Shown one piece after another: positions 1-11,600 of a stretch of 64,000 nucleotides of DNA. The stretch's first letter is position 1; every line of letters begins with the position of its first letter. A program made the translations under genes and the position numbers. The notes under the pieces were generated by a model, which was given only the letters and a program-made list of their open reading frames with translations, searched no databases and had not been told where the DNA came from. Source of the DNA: Microbacterium sp. TNHR37B (lineage in GTDB: Bacteria; Actinomycetota; Actinomycetes; Actinomycetales; Microbacteriaceae); assembly GCF_001620065.1 (NCBI RefSeq), contig NZ_LQGV01000003.1, forward strand, positions 1,293,621-1,357,620, written 5' to 3'.

Positions 1-658
1 CGCGGTGCCGGGTCAGGCGCTGCACGACGAACTTGATGTGCGTGAGAAAGCGCGCGCTCGCCGTCGTCGATCCGTCGACCTCGATGCCGAGGTCTTCGCG
101 CACGATGTCGATGAGCGCGCGGATCGTCGTCCCGAGGGTCATCGCGCGGCCGGGATCGCCCACGAGGCCGGCGTTGACGAGGTGCAGCGTGATGAAGCCG
201 GCCTCGTCGAGGGGGAGCTTGCGACCGAGCTCGGCATGGATGACGTCGAGGGCGTGGAGGGCGATCGCGAACTCGTTCGGGTAGGTCATCTTCGTCTCCC
301 ACAACATCGAGTTGTAGAGCGGGATGCCGTCGTCGATACGCCGGATGGACTGCGCGATGTGGTCGGCAAGCCCCACCTCCACGGGCGAGGGGAGCTCGAT
401 GCCGTAGGTCTTCGACAGCATCTCCGACACGCGGGTCGTGGCGTGGAGCACGGGGTAGGGCACCTCCAGCAGCACGCGGAATGCGCCGCTGCGGCCGACG
501 CCGGTGAGGTGGAACTCCCGCTCGACGCGGGACTCGTCGACCGGCTTGCCCTTGCTCGTGAGGTAGCCGACGCCGGCTCCCACGAGGATGACGTCCTCGC
601 CGTCGGCGTCGACGGCGTTGACGATGTTGTTGTTGAAGATCTTCGTGATGGTGCGCAT
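1..658 (-). CDS. licT: LicT/BglG-family transcriptional antiterminator (3' end cut by window)
   Basis: An RNA-binding antiterminator that stabilises the RAT hairpin in the beta-glucoside PTS mRNA and so prevents early termination. The 219 visible residues start at the ATG at 656-658 with the typical CAT domain (MRTITKIFNNNIV, residues 1-55), followed by PRD1 (about 65-170) and the start of PRD2. Histidines at residues 100, 159 and 207 fall exactly at the numbering of the PTS-phosphorylated histidines of Bacillus LicT. The rest of PRD2 lies outside the window. The gene follows the PTS permease on the same strand after a 61-nt gap, so it is probably co-transcribed. Its predicted RNA target is seen at 2715-2742. 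Confidence 0.93.
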   Translation of the reverse strand, partial: MRTITKIFNNNIVNAVDADGEDVILVGAGVGYLTSKGKPVDESRVEREFHLTGVGRSGAFRVLLEVPYPVLHATTRVSEMLSKTYGIELPSPVEVGLADHIAQSIRRIDDGIPLYNSMLWETKMTYPNEFAIALHALDVIHAELGRKLPLDEAGFITLHLVNAGLVGDPGRAMTLGTTIRALIDIVREDLGIEVDGSTTASARFLTHIKFVVQRLTRHR

Positions 659-678
659 GAGACTCTCGTCTGCGGTGG

Positions 679-710
679 GGCGGGGCCGGCGTCGGGTCGC
701 CGGCCCCGCC
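679..710 (-). other. Perfect intercistronic hairpin between PTS permease and licT
   Basis: Arms GGCGGGGCCGGC (679-690) and GCCGGCCCCGCC (699-710) pair perfectly over 12 bp with an 8-nt loop. The hairpin sits in the gap between the permease stop and the licT start and has no U-tract. It may stabilise the upstream mRNA or lower licT expression; neither role can be decided from sequence. Confidence 0.6.
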
Positions 711-719
711 AGGAGGTGG

Positions 720-2630
720 CTAGTCGGACGCCGGGTGGATGGTGAACAGAGGATCGCGCTCGGCCACTGCGCCCTCGGCGCGGAGGTCGACGCGCTGGTC
801 GCCGCCGAGGTTGGTGACCACGACGGGGGTGACGAGCGAGTATCCGGCCGCCGAGATCGCGGCGGCGTCGAACTCCACGAGGAGGTCGCCGGCCGCCACG
901 CGCTGCCCCTGCACGACGCGGGTCGTGAAGTGCTTGCCCTCGAGTCGCACGGTGTCGATCCCGACGTGGATGAGTAGCTCCACGCCCTCGTCGGTGCGGA
1001 TGCCGATCGCGTGACCGGTGGCCGGTACGGCCACGACGGTGCCGCCCACGGGGGCGACGACCCGATCACCCGTGGGGTCGATCGCGACGCCGGGTCCGAT
1101 GAGCCCTCCCGAGAAGATCGGGTCGGGGGTCTGTGCGAGCGCCAGCACCGTGCCGGCGAGGGGCGCCCCCACCACGACCGTGGCGGTGCGGGCAGCACCG
1201 TCGACGAGGCCGCGGAAGCCGGAGCCGAGGACCGGAGACTGCGTGGCCTCGGCGTCGGCGGACTCCGCGGAGGCCGTGCCCTTCTTCTGGTAGCCCCACA
1301 CCTGCAGCAGGACGATCGGCACCACGAGGCCGACGATGAGGGCGATGACGGCTCCGACCACCGGCACCAGTAGCGGCAGCGCCAGGATCGGCGCGGGGCT
1401 GAAGCCGACGCCGTAGACGCCGAAGATGCCGAGCACGAGGCCCGACGCGGCGGCCGAGATCATCTGGATGATGAGCACGCGACGGAAGGGGAGCACGAGC
1501 CCGTAGAGCGTCGGCTCGGTGATCCCGCCGATCCCCACCGAGATCGTGGCGGCGACGGCCGTGTCGCGGAGCTTCCCGTTACGCTCGCGCGCGGCACGGA
1601 TGACCATGCCGAGCGCCACGCCGAAGATCGCGTACTGGTACCCGAACGCCGCGCCGATGATGACGCTGCTCCCGGCGGCGAGCTCGACGAGGGCGATGGA
1701 GATGAGCGCCCAGTGGATGCCCATCGCGACGAGGAAGACCCAGAGCGCCGGGACCACGACGTAGAAGACGAGCGGAGCGTTCGTGCTGAGCCAGGCGAGC
1801 CCCTCGCCGATTCCCTGTCCGACGACGACGCCGATCGGCCCGAACACGAGGGCCGTGAGCGGCACGAGGATGAGCAGTTCCAGCGTGGGCACGAACACCT
1901 GTTGCAGGGCCCGCGGCAGCACGCGCTTGAGGAGGCGGTCGAAGCCCGCGAGGGCCAGCGCCATGAGCAGGGCCGGGAACATCGAGCTGGCGTAGGAGTA
2001 CATGAACAGCGGCAGCCCGAACGCCTGCGCCACCGATCCCTGCTCGCCGATCGCGGTGAAGGCGGGGTGCAGCAGAGCGGCGGCGATCGCGGCGCCCACG
2101 AACGGGTTGGCTCCGAGCTTGCGCGACGCGGTGAAGCCCACGAAGACGGGGAGGAAGAAGAACACCGCGTTTCCGGTGGCGGTGAGCACCGCCGCGGTCG
2201 GGCTGTCGGCCGCGAGCACGCCGAACTGGGTGAGCAGCAGCACGAGCACCTGCACGAGGGCTGCTCCGGTGATCGCGGGGATCAGGGGCTGGAACGTCGC
2301 CGCGAGGAAGTCGAACACGACGTCCAGCGGCCGGCGCTTCCCCGTCGCTTCGGCGGTGTCGTCGAGGCGGGACCAGCCGGGCAGCGCGACGAGGCGGTCG
2401 CGCACTTGGTCGACGTGGGTGCCGATGACGACCTGCACCTGTCCGCCCGCGCGGACCGTCTGCAGCACGCCGGGGGTGTCGTTCAGCCGATCGAAGTCGA
2501 CCTTGCCCTCGTCGCGCACGACGAAGCGCAGTCGGGTCGTGCAGTTGTGTACCGACGCGACGTTCTCGGCTCCACCGACGAGATCGCCGATCGTTCGCGC
2601 GAGAGTCGCATCCGTGTCCGTGGTGACCAC
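720..2630 (-). CDS. bglF: PTS beta-glucoside transporter subunit IIBCA
   Basis: An inner-membrane phosphotransferase permease that imports and phosphorylates beta-glucosides. It has 636 residues in the order IIB-IIC-IIA. IIB carries the phosphocysteine C30 in VHNCTTRLRF. IIC (about 110-460) is strongly hydrophobic with about ten membrane segments. IIA carries the phosphohistidine H555 in LLIHVGIDT. I chose the GTG at 2628-2630 because AAGGAGGAG lies just upstream on the minus strand; longer starts would run back into the terminator leader. The leader holds a promoter, RAT and terminator, and the next gene is the cognate antiterminator. No phospho-beta-glucosidase is visible, so the exact sugar is unproven. 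Control by carbon-source-dependent antitermination is very likely. Confidence 0.93.
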   Translation of the reverse strand: MVTTDTDATLARTIGDLVGGAENVASVHNCTTRLRFVVRDEGKVDFDRLNDTPGVLQTVRAGGQVQVVIGTHVDQVRDRLVALPGWSRLDDTAEATGKRRPLDVVFDFLAATFQPLIPAITGAALVQVLVLLLTQFGVLAADSPTAAVLTATGNAVFFFLPVFVGFTASRKLGANPFVGAAIAAALLHPAFTAIGEQGSVAQAFGLPLFMYSYASSMFPALLMALALAGFDRLLKRVLPRALQQVFVPTLELLILVPLTALVFGPIGVVVGQGIGEGLAWLSTNAPLVFYVVVPALWVFLVAMGIHWALISIALVELAAGSSVIIGAAFGYQYAIFGVALGMVIRAARERNGKLRDTAVAATISVGIGGITEPTLYGLVLPFRRVLIIQMISAAASGLVLGIFGVYGVGFSPAPILALPLLVPVVGAVIALIVGLVVPIVLLQVWGYQKKGTASAESADAEATQSPVLGSGFRGLVDGAARTATVVVGAPLAGTVLALAQTPDPIFSGGLIGPGVAIDPTGDRVVAPVGGTVVAVPATGHAIGIRTDEGVELLIHVGIDTVRLEGKHFTTRVVQGQRVAAGDLLVEFDAAAISAAGYSLVTPVVVTNLGGDQRVDLRAEGAVAERDPLFTIHPASD

Positions 2631-2678
2631 GGCTCCTCCTTCATTGGATGATCTGCGGAAGTCTCGCCTGCGGGCAAC

Positions 2679-2742
2679 AAAAAAGACCTCACACCACGAA
2701 TGGATCGTGATGGAGGTCTCGCCTGCCGTGCAGTAGCAATCC
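2679..2742 (-). promoter_or_regulatory. LicT/BglG ribonucleic antiterminator (RAT) overlapping an intrinsic terminator
   Basis: The minus-strand leader contains GGATTGCTACTG followed by GGCAGGCGAGACC (2715-2742), a close match to the bgl/lic RAT consensus. Its 3' end overlaps the 5' arm of a terminator: GAGGTCT (2713-2719) pairs with AGACCTC (2684-2690), with an inner CACGA/TCGTG stem, and is followed in transcription by six U residues (2679-2684). RAT and terminator are mutually exclusive, as in sacPA/bglPH leaders. A near copy of the RAT 3' half lies downstream at 2657-2671. Confidence 0.92.
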
Positions 2743-2769
2743 TCACGTGGGACGGGTGTCCCGCCGAGA

Positions 2770-2798
2770 ATTATCCTCAGCCGCGCGGGGGACGTCAA
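2770..2798 (-). promoter_or_regulatory. Sigma-A-type promoter of the bgl PTS operon
   Basis: On the minus strand TTGACG (2793-2798), a 17-nt spacer and GATAAT (2770-2775) form a near-consensus promoter. Transcription would start about 20 nt upstream of the RAT. Confidence 0.75.
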
Positions 2799-2806
2799 CC
2801 CCACCG

Positions 2807-2866
2807 CCGAGTGTCCACGACGCGCCGCCCGGCCCGGCCCAAACCCGGCGCGTCGTGGACACTCGG
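2807..2866. repeat. Family A 60-bp palindrome, copy A1
   Basis: Inverted repeat with perfect 21-bp arms: the left arm begins CCGAGTGTCCACGACGCG and the right arm is its complement, around an 18-nt C-rich loop. It lies between the divergent bglF and LuxR-type genes, upstream of both, which is unusual because the other copies follow gene 3' ends. Confidence 0.9.
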
Positions 2867-3030
2867 CCGTGTCGGTGGCGTCGGTGGCGTTCGCCGGAAT
2901 CCGCAGTCCGGCGTTCGATCTCCGCATGGCGGACGGGTCGGCGTCATGGCGATGCGGGTGCGGGCCATGCTGGACGTCGAGACGGGAGTCGCCCGATCTC
3001 TGTCGTCACCGGACCCACCCAGCTCCGAGG

Positions 3031-5475
3031 ATGCGCGTGACCCTTCATCAGCCGACGCAGCGTTCGCAGGAACGGCTGCATGCCCGCCTCGATGCGGGGG
3101 CCGATGTGACCCTCGTTCGTGGTCCGGTCGCCTCGGGCAAGACGACGCTGGTCGCCGCGTGGGCTCGCACCCGACGCGATCACGGGCAGCGCGTGCTGTG
3201 GCTGGACGGAGAGGTTCCGCCGGAGATTCGCGAGGGGCGAGGGGCGGGGGCCGGCGGCGGCCCCGCGATCGTCGTGCTGGATGACGCCGACCGCGTCCGG
3301 GATCTCGATGCGCTCGACGCGCTGCTCGAGGTCCTCGATGCAGCCGGGACACGCCTCGTGGTCATCTCGAGGCGCCACCACCCCGTCATCGACCGGCTGC
3401 CCTCGCGAGGCGCGACGCTCGCGGTCATCGACGAGCGCGAGCTCCGCGTCGACGCGGCCGATCTGCGCGAGGCCGCGTGGGGCTGGGGAGAGCTGCTCAC
3501 CGACGACGAGGCGGAAGAGCTCGTGGCCGACACCGCGGGGTGGATCGGCCTTGCCCGCGCGGTCGCCGGTCGTCTCTCCGGCGACGCCGCCCGGCTCGCC
3601 GGCTTGAGCTTCGTCCACACTCAAGCGTTCCCGGCCGATCCCGAGACGATGGGCCACGCGATGCTGTTCGCGCTCGCTGAGCACGTGACGGTCGATATCG
3701 CGCGGGTGGTCGTCGACAGCGTCAGCGCGGCGTCCCCCTCCGGACGCGTCGACGAGTCGCTCGCCTCACTGGTGTCGGCGGGCTTCCTCCGTCCCCAGGG
3801 AGGTGCCGGGCCCGCTGCGTGGCGTTTTCCGCCTCTCATCGGCGAGGTGCTCGCTGAGGCGGGGCGACGACACTTCGCAGCTCACCTCGACACCCTGCAC
3901 TCGGCGGCCGCGCGGAGCCTCCTGCCCCATGCGGCTCACGACGACGAGGCCCTGGTCGCCGCCGTCCGGCACGCCTCGTCGGCCGCAGACGACGACCTGC
4001 TCGGGCGGCTCTGGGTCGAGCACTGGCCGGCGCTGACGCGACGGTTGAGCGCTCGCGTCGTCCCGTCGTTCGTCGAGCGGACCCGCGGGCTCGGATCCGC
4101 CGACGCCGGCGTGCGACTCGCCGCGTCGGTGCTGTCAGCGCTGCAGAACCCTGTCACCGGTCCTCGCTCCTACGAGCAGCTGGGATGGTCGGCGCCTGCG
4201 CCCACCGCCGCGCCGGCCTCGGCGACCGATGCTCTCGTGGTCAGCAGCGCGGTCATCGCGCACCGTCGCGGGTACGCCTATGAGGAGGCTCTGCGGCTGT
4301 GTCGGCGACTCGATGATCGTGCCCATCCGCCCCTCGCGACGACGGCGGCGGCCGCGTGGCTGCGGCTGCAGCGCGGTCTCACCGAGGCGTCGCACAGTGA
4401 CCCGGAGGGCGTGCCGAGGCTGGAGTCGGTCGCGGCCGCGCCTCTCGCGGGTGCGGAGTTCATCGCGGCGATCGCCGCAGCGTCGGCGGCGGCGGCCCGT
4501 GCCATCCGCGGCGAGACGGCGCAGACGCGCGAGCTCCTGCGGCGCCTGGACGAGCTCGACAGCGATCACGGTCCCTACGGCGACCTGGTCCGCTATCCGG
4601 CAGATGTCGCTCGGGCGCTGCTGCGCTTCGATCGACTCGATCCCTCGCCCGCGGGAGTGCTGGATCATCGCGCACTGTCGCGGACCGCGTTCGACGAGTG
4701 GCCCCTGCTCCTGCCCACCCGCACTCGACAGGCCCTGCTGTTCGGTTCCCCGGCCGTCATGATCGGCGAAGTCTCACGACTGCGCGCATCGGCGCCGCCG
4801 ACTCTGCCGCCGCAGGGGCGCATCCGCCGGCTTCTGGACCGGACGTTCGCCGATCTGCTCCTCGCGCTCGGGGAGGTCAACCGGGCCCGGAGGTTCTTCG
4901 ACGAGTCGGTGGCGCCCTCGGTGGTCCTCTCCGTTCCTCGCGCCCGGATGGCCGCGATCGTCGGCGACCATGTCGGAGTCCACGCCGAGGCCACGGGGTT
5001 CGGGTGGAGCGCCGAGCTGTCACCGCGCGACCGAGCGGAGCTGGCGGCGATCCTCGCCGGATCGGCATGGGCCGCCGGAGACCATGCCCTGGCGGGGGAG
5101 TCGTTCGCGCGTGCGGGCGGCCTGGCGGGCGAGATCGCGACGCTGGTTCCCTTCGCCGGCATGCGTCGCGATGCATTCGACGCGCTGTCGGTCGAGTACC
5201 CCGTCGTGCTCGCCGCCGAGGACGTCCAGCGCGTCCGCGCCGTCCGAGAGGTGTACCCGCGGGAGGGCGCGCTGGTCACCCTTTCGCCGCGGGAGACCGC
5301 AGTACTGCGGGCCATCGACGAGCATGCACGTCTCGCCGATGCCGCCGCCGCGTTGAGCGTCTCGGTGAACACCGTCAAGAAACAGGTGGCCGCCGTGTAC
5401 GCCAAGCTCGGGGTCAACGACCGTCAGGCCGCTCTCGCCGCCGCTCGCCGAGAGGGTCTGCTCGCCGACGCGTGA
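3031..5475 (+). CDS. STAND-type LuxR-family transcriptional regulator
   Basis: A large cytoplasmic signal-dependent regulator of 814 residues with MalT-like architecture. An N-terminal P-loop ATPase shows Walker A GPVASGKT (31-38) and a Walker B-like strand IVVLDDAD (80-87). A long alpha-helical Ala/Leu/Arg-rich middle region probably forms TPR-like sensor repeats. The C-terminal LuxR helix-turn-helix (about 755-814) contains LSPRETAVLRAI and SVNTVKKQVAAVYAKLGV. I chose the ATG at 3031 because the P-loop follows at the usual distance and CCGAGG precedes it. It is divergent from the PTS operon and lies 167 nt upstream of the giant surface protein gene on the same strand, a possible target. The ligand is unknown. 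Confidence 0.85.
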   Translation: MRVTLHQPTQRSQERLHARLDAGADVTLVRGPVASGKTTLVAAWARTRRDHGQRVLWLDGEVPPEIREGRGAGAGGGPAIVVLDDADRVRDLDALDALLEVLDAAGTRLVVISRRHHPVIDRLPSRGATLAVIDERELRVDAADLREAAWGWGELLTDDEAEELVADTAGWIGLARAVAGRLSGDAARLAGLSFVHTQAFPADPETMGHAMLFALAEHVTVDIARVVVDSVSAASPSGRVDESLASLVSAGFLRPQGGAGPAAWRFPPLIGEVLAEAGRRHFAAHLDTLHSAAARSLLPHAAHDDEALVAAVRHASSAADDDLLGRLWVEHWPALTRRLSARVVPSFVERTRGLGSADAGVRLAASVLSALQNPVTGPRSYEQLGWSAPAPTAAPASATDALVVSSAVIAHRRGYAYEEALRLCRRLDDRAHPPLATTAAAAWLRLQRGLTEASHSDPEGVPRLESVAAAPLAGAEFIAAIAAASAAAARAIRGETAQTRELLRRLDELDSDHGPYGDLVRYPADVARALLRFDRLDPSPAGVLDHRALSRTAFDEWPLLLPTRTRQALLFGSPAVMIGEVSRLRASAPPTLPPQGRIRRLLDRTFADLLLALGEVNRARRFFDESVAPSVVLSVPRARMAAIVGDHVGVHAEATGFGWSAELSPRDRAELAAILAGSAWAAGDHALAGESFARAGGLAGEIATLVPFAGMRRDAFDALSVEYPVVLAAEDVQRVRAVREVYPREGALVTLSPRETAVLRAIDEHARLADAAAALSVSVNTVKKQVAAVYAKLGVNDRQAALAAARREGLLADA

Positions 5476-5642
5476 CCCGCCATCGGAGAACCGTCGCGGG
5501 AGAAGCGCCGCGGATGATGCGCGTACCAAACAGCGGACCATTTTCGGTCCCGTCTGTGAGAACCCTGTGACCATGGCAAGGATCGTCGCGTGCCCCCCCG
5601 AGCGCGATGACTGCTCTCGCTCGTCGGCGAGAAGAGGTCGAT

Positions 5643-8600
5643 GTGAAAGGTCCCCCCGTGGCACGTTCGATGATGCGAGTCCCCGCTCGACACCTCCGCG
5701 ATGATGGTCGCCGGCGCGGCGGGCGACGAGACGGAGGGCGGCGTGGTGCCGTGCTCGTCACCGTGGGCGCCTTGGTGGCCTCATTGCTCTCCGTCGGCAC
5801 CGCTGCGTCGGCCCAGGCAGCGAGCGTGTTCGAACTCGAGGGCCAGTGGGCCCAGGACACCCCGCTCCCACCCGACACGGTCCGCACGGACGACGTCGTA
5901 AACGCTCGGTGGTGGCTCAACGTCAACGACGATCAGCCGGCTCCGGGCAACGAGCCCACCGACGACCCGATCCTCGCCACCGTCACGGCCACGGGTGCGA
6001 TCTTCGAGGATGTCCCCGCGGTGTGTGCTCCGGCCACCTCCACGATCAGCGCCGACGGAACCGTGCTGGTCTGTGACCTCGGCACCCGCTTCGACGGATC
6101 GGCCATCACCTTCACGAGCGGTATGCGCGTGACGGCTCTCTCGGGCGAGCAGGTGAGTGTCACGGCCGAGATCCCCGGCGCTCCGGCCGTCGCCCTTCCG
6201 CCGCTCGAGGTCGCCAACCCGTTCATGATGGACATCGCCTTCGGAGCGAACTCGAACCAGCGCAACATTGGAACCACGACGCGCGATCTCCGGTTCAACT
6301 GGACGATCTTCCACGGCACGGACGGCCCGGCCGGTCCCGCGAGCGTCACCTACGACCTGACGGTGACGAACACGCATGGCGCTCCGACGGTGCAGTTGTC
6401 GAACGCCTGTGGCCCGTTCGACACGTCGTCGGCCTCGGGGCACCCCTGGTCCGGAGGCACGCATTCGGCTGACCAGATGGCTCCTGCCGCCACCTGTACG
6501 CTCACGCGTCTGACCAACACCACGTATCGACTCGTGATCAGCGGACTCGACTACAGCAAGACCCAGGTGCCGACTCGTGACTCAGTCGGCAACGCCCTCC
6601 CCACGGATCGACAGGCGATTGCATCCGGTGCCTTCTGGATCCGAGTCTCCAGCGAAGAGACGCAGGGGAGCGTCACCGTTGCGGCGGCACCCGTGACCTA
6701 CACCGCTGTTGACGGCACGACGAGCGCTGATGACGCGTCCAACAACTCGTCGACCAACCCCTGGTCGATTGGTGTGAACTATGGCGGATGGGGCGACACA
6801 TCGTCGTGGTCGGACACGCTGAGGGTGGCGACCGGCACCGAGGTGCGTTCCCGCTCGTCGCTCTCGATTGCGAATGTCGCGACACCGGGGCCGATCGCGG
6901 GTAACTGCAACATTCTGGATACCCGGTATGTGACCTTCACCAGTGCGAGCTTCTATGACTCGAACAACAACAACGCTCCTCTACCGGGGACGATCGAGTA
7001 CTACACCGGCACAGCGGCGTTGCTCAACCCGCTCAGTGCGAGCTACGACCCCAATGCCTGGCAAGGCTGTGACGGGACGACCGGGTGGTCGGCGACTGTT
7101 CCTGCGGACCTTTCCACCGTCCGCGCGGTGCGGGTGCTCTACAACCCGAGCACCGACGTTCCCGCCACGTCGCGCGTGTTCCTCGACACATACCAGCGCA
7201 TCAAGGATGACGTCGCGGTCGGTCAGGACGTCTGGATGTGGTCGGCCTACACCGGGCCGAGCTCGGCCAACCCTCCCTGGTACTACCCGAACCGCAGCAT
7301 GTCTGTCTCTGATATCCCCGACGTGGGAACGCGGACCCCGGAAACGCGCTATCCGTTCACGGGTCACCACCGCGACATCCTGCGGATCATCGGCGTCGAG
7401 CCGAACGTCGCCAAGGCGGTCTCCCCCGCGGTGATCACCCCCGGTGAGACGACGGCGACCTACACGCTCACCTACTCCGCCGATGGCACCGGTCAGGTTG
7501 CGCCGGAGGTCGATGGGTACGTGCTGAGCGACGTGCTTCCAGAGGGCGTGACTTACGTTGCGGGCAGCGCTTCGCCCGAGCCGGTCGTGACCACCGCGGG
7601 GGGTCAGCAGACGCTCACGTGGACGTTGAATGACGTCCCCACGAACACCGAGCAGACCCTGTCGTACGACACGACGTTCGCGCCGACGATCGCCGGTGGA
7701 GAGACGCTGACCAACACCGTCACCGCCACCTACGGCGAGGTCTCCGACACCGCGCGCGCCACGGTCACCTCGAACGACGCTGGCATCACGCGCATCGTGA
7801 AGACCGCCGACCAGAGCTACATCCCCAACGTCGCCGGCGACGGCGTCGGTGAGGGATCGTGGACGGTCAGCGTGATCTCCCGCGACCCGCTTCCGCAGGC
7901 CTTCACCGACACGATCGACATCCTCCCCTACGTGGGTGACGGCCGGGGCACCGACTTCGCCGGCTCGTATCAGCTGTCGGGTCCGATCGTCGCGCCGGGG
8001 GCGACCGTGTACTACACGACGACGCCGCCCGCGCTCCTCTCCGACGACCCGGCGCACGTGAGCAACGGCTCGGCGGGGAACCCCGGCGGCAACACGGTGG
8101 GGTGGTCGACGACCTTCCAGCCCGGCGCCACCGCCGTCCGGGTGATCACCGGAACCCTCGCCCCGCAGGCGACCTACGCGTTCACCGTGCCGATCGTCAC
8201 CGACGGCGTCGCGGGCGGCGACGTTCTGGTCAACCGCGCGCAGGGTCGCGCCGAGAACACGCGTCTCGTCATGCGCACCTCGGACGAGACGACGATCGCC
8301 AACTACTACTCCGCCGACCTCAAGAAGTACGTCCGCGATGAGGACGGCGAGTGGATCGATGCCAACGATGCTGCGACCTATCCGACCTTCCACATCGGCG
8401 ACACCGTCGAGTTCCTCATCCGGGTGACCAACACCGGTCAGGGAACGCTGACGGACCTCGAGATCTCGGACGACGAGTACCCCGAGCTCGGATCCTTCAC
8501 GATCGCCGAGCTCGCACCGGGGGACTCGGAGGATCACACCTTCTCGTTCGTGATCGAGAACCCGATCGCCGACACCGTCGTGAACACGGCCTGCGCGGAG

Positions 8601-11600
8601 GCCGCGATCCCGGCCGACTCGCAGATCGCGCCGACCATCCCCTGCGACCCGGCCGGATTCCGCGTCGTCGGCGACCCGACCCACGAGAAGGAGCTCGTCA
8701 GCGCAACGCCGATCGGCAACGGCCAGTGGCAGCTGGACTACCGGCTCACCGTGTCGAACCAGGACACTCCGTCGACGACGTACTCGCTCGTCGATGAGCT
8801 CCGATTCACCGACCAGGTCGACGTCGTCTCGGCAGAGGTCACCTCGGCCCCCGACGGCGTGGAACTGTTCGACCCCGCCTGGGACGGACAGGACAACGTC
8901 AGGATCGCGACCAACGTCTACCTCGCCGGCAACGACGACGAGGGCTATGAGCCGCACGTCTATGAGCTCCGCGTGATCGCCGATGCGCCGCTGCAGTTGG
9001 ACGGCGTGGGCGGCGACGACGACCCCACGGCGTGTGGTGCCGACGGCAGCTCCGAGGCGCGAGCGTTCACCAACACCTCGACACTCACCAAGGTCGACGG
9101 AACGACCGAGGACGACGCCGCATGCGCCGCTCTCCCCTCCATCGACATCGTCAAGGCGGTCGCAGGGGGCCCGACGCCCGAGGGCGATGGCACCTGGAGC
9201 ATCGACTACCTCCTCACCGTGACCAACAGCGGGGCCGGTGCCGGTGAGTACGACCTCGTCGACGGCATGACGCCGACGGGTTCGCTCGAGGTGATCGAGC
9301 GTGAGCTCACCGACGCGCCCGACGGCGTCACGACCAATGACGACTGGACCGGACTCGGCACCGCCGGATCACCGGAGAACGTCATCGCGGAAGGCGTCGA
9401 GCTCGGTGCGGGCGCGACCCACACCTACCGGATCCGCGTGCTGATCGGGATCGGGGCGAGCGAGGGAGTCCCCGTCGTGAGCGCCTGCGGCAGCGAGACG
9501 CCGGAGGGCTCGTCGGGTCTGTCGAACACCGCGCAGGTGGGTCACAACGGGCTGACCGACGACGACGAGGCCTGCGTCAGCGTGGCGGCGTTCACGATCG
9601 ACAAGTCCATCGCCTCCGGACCGACGCCGAACGGCGACGGCACGTGGACGATCGCGTACGACCTCGTCGTGGAGAACGTGGGCGGAGACGTCGGTGAGTA
9701 CGACCTCGACGACAGGCTCCGTTACGGCGAGGGCATCGATGTGCGGGAATCGCGCATCGTCTCGTCGCCGGAGGGCGTGACTCCGGCCACCACGTGGACG
9801 GGTCTGGGTGAGCCGGGCGCCGAAGCGAACCGCATCGCGTCGTCCGTGACGCTCGCCGCGGGAGGCACCCACACCTACCGTGTGGAGGTCACCGTCGAGC
9901 TCGATGGGGCGGCGGTGTCCACGGAGTCGCTGGCGTGCGCTCCCGCCGGCAGCGGAGCGGACGGGGGCCTCGCCAACTCGGCCTCGGTCAGCTACAACGG
10001 CATCGTCGCCGAGGACGAGGACTGCGCGGGCCTGCCGTGGCTGCTCCTGGACAAGGAGGTCGCCGAGGGGCCGATCGCCAACGGCGACGGCACCTGGACG
10101 CTGGCCTACGACCTCACCGTCACCAACGCCGGTTCCGCCTCGGGCGACTACGACCTCGACGACCGCCTGCGCTACGGCGAGGGGATTGACATCGTCTCCG
10201 CCGCCGTCGTCTCGGCACCTGACGGGGTCGACACGCTCGCGTCGTGGACCGGCACCGGCACGGCCGGCGCGGAGCAGAACGACATCGTCCGCGATCAGGC
10301 GCTCGCCGCCGGGGAGGCGCACGTCTACCGCGTGGAAGTCGTCGTGACCTTCGACGACGCCGTGCTCGAGGGGAGCGCTCCGGCCGGGCTGACCTGTCCC
10401 GAGCCGGGTTCCGACCAGAGCGGCGCGCTCGCGAACACGGCCGGGCTCTCGCACAACGGCGAGGACAGCCGAGACGACGCCTGCGCGACGTTGCCGCTGA
10501 TCGACATCGTCAAGGAGGTCGCCGGTGCGGTCGTGCCGGTGGCGGGCGAGGCCGGCGTCTACGACGTCAGCTACCGCATCCGGGTCACCAACTCCGGGCA
10601 GGCCGAGGGGCAGTACGACCTCGATGACCGCCTCGCGCCGGGAGAGGGCGTCACGGTGGAGGAGATCGTCGACGTCACCACCGACGTCGAGGGCGCTCAG
10701 CTCGACGAGACGTTCGACGGCCTCGACCAGCCGCGCCTCGTGACCGGCCAGGAGATCGCCGCCGGCGCGACGCACGTCTATACGGTCGTCGTCCGCTACT
10801 CCGCTGTGCTCACCGATGTGGAGCTGGGATCGAGCGACGCCTGCACGGGCCCCGGCGGCACGGTTGCCGGCGCGCTCAACAACGTCGCTCAGGTCTCGTG
10901 GAACGGCATCGAGGGCGATGACGACGCATGCGTGCGTCCGGGTCAGCCGACCCTCGACAAGGAGCTGGTCTCGGCCGAGCCCGTCGGAGAGGGCGCGTGG
11001 CGCGTCGTCTACGCCTTGACCGTCGGCAACGTCGGGGGTGAGGCGACCACGTACGACCTGGACGACACGTTCCGGTTCCTCGAGGCTGCCGAGGTGACGG
11101 ACGTGTCCGTCGCCGGGCCCGAGGGCGTGACGATCGAGGCCGGCTTCGACGGTGCGGAGCAGCCGCGCATCGCCTCGGACGTCGCGCTGGCCGGTCTCGA
11201 CGACGAGGGCTACGCGCCGCACGTCTACACGGTCGCCGTGATCGTCTCGGTGCCGCTATGGATCGACCCGACGACGATCGGGGCCGACGGCACGGGATCG
11301 ACGGCGTGCACGCTCCCTCCCGGGAGCAACGGGCTGGCTCAGGGTCTGAACAACGTCGCCACGCTCACCGATCCGTCGGGCGGAACCCAGGAGGACACCG
11401 CGTGTGCGGAACTGCCCTCGATCTCGATCGCGAAGTCGTTGGTGGGCGCCCCGAAGGAGCTGCGCGAGGGCGTGTGGTCGATCGCGTACCAGATCGACGT
11501 CGTGAACGACGGGGCGGCGGCGGGTGACTACACCCTCACCGATCGCTTGCGCTACGGGACGGGGATCACGGTGCTCGACGTCGACGTCGCCGGGCCCGAC

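Noticed and set aside
5607..5642. Upstream ATG at 5607 as start of the giant surface protein
   Set aside because: No ribosome-binding site precedes it, whereas AGAAGAGG is well placed for the GTG at 5643 and the signal peptide is complete from there.
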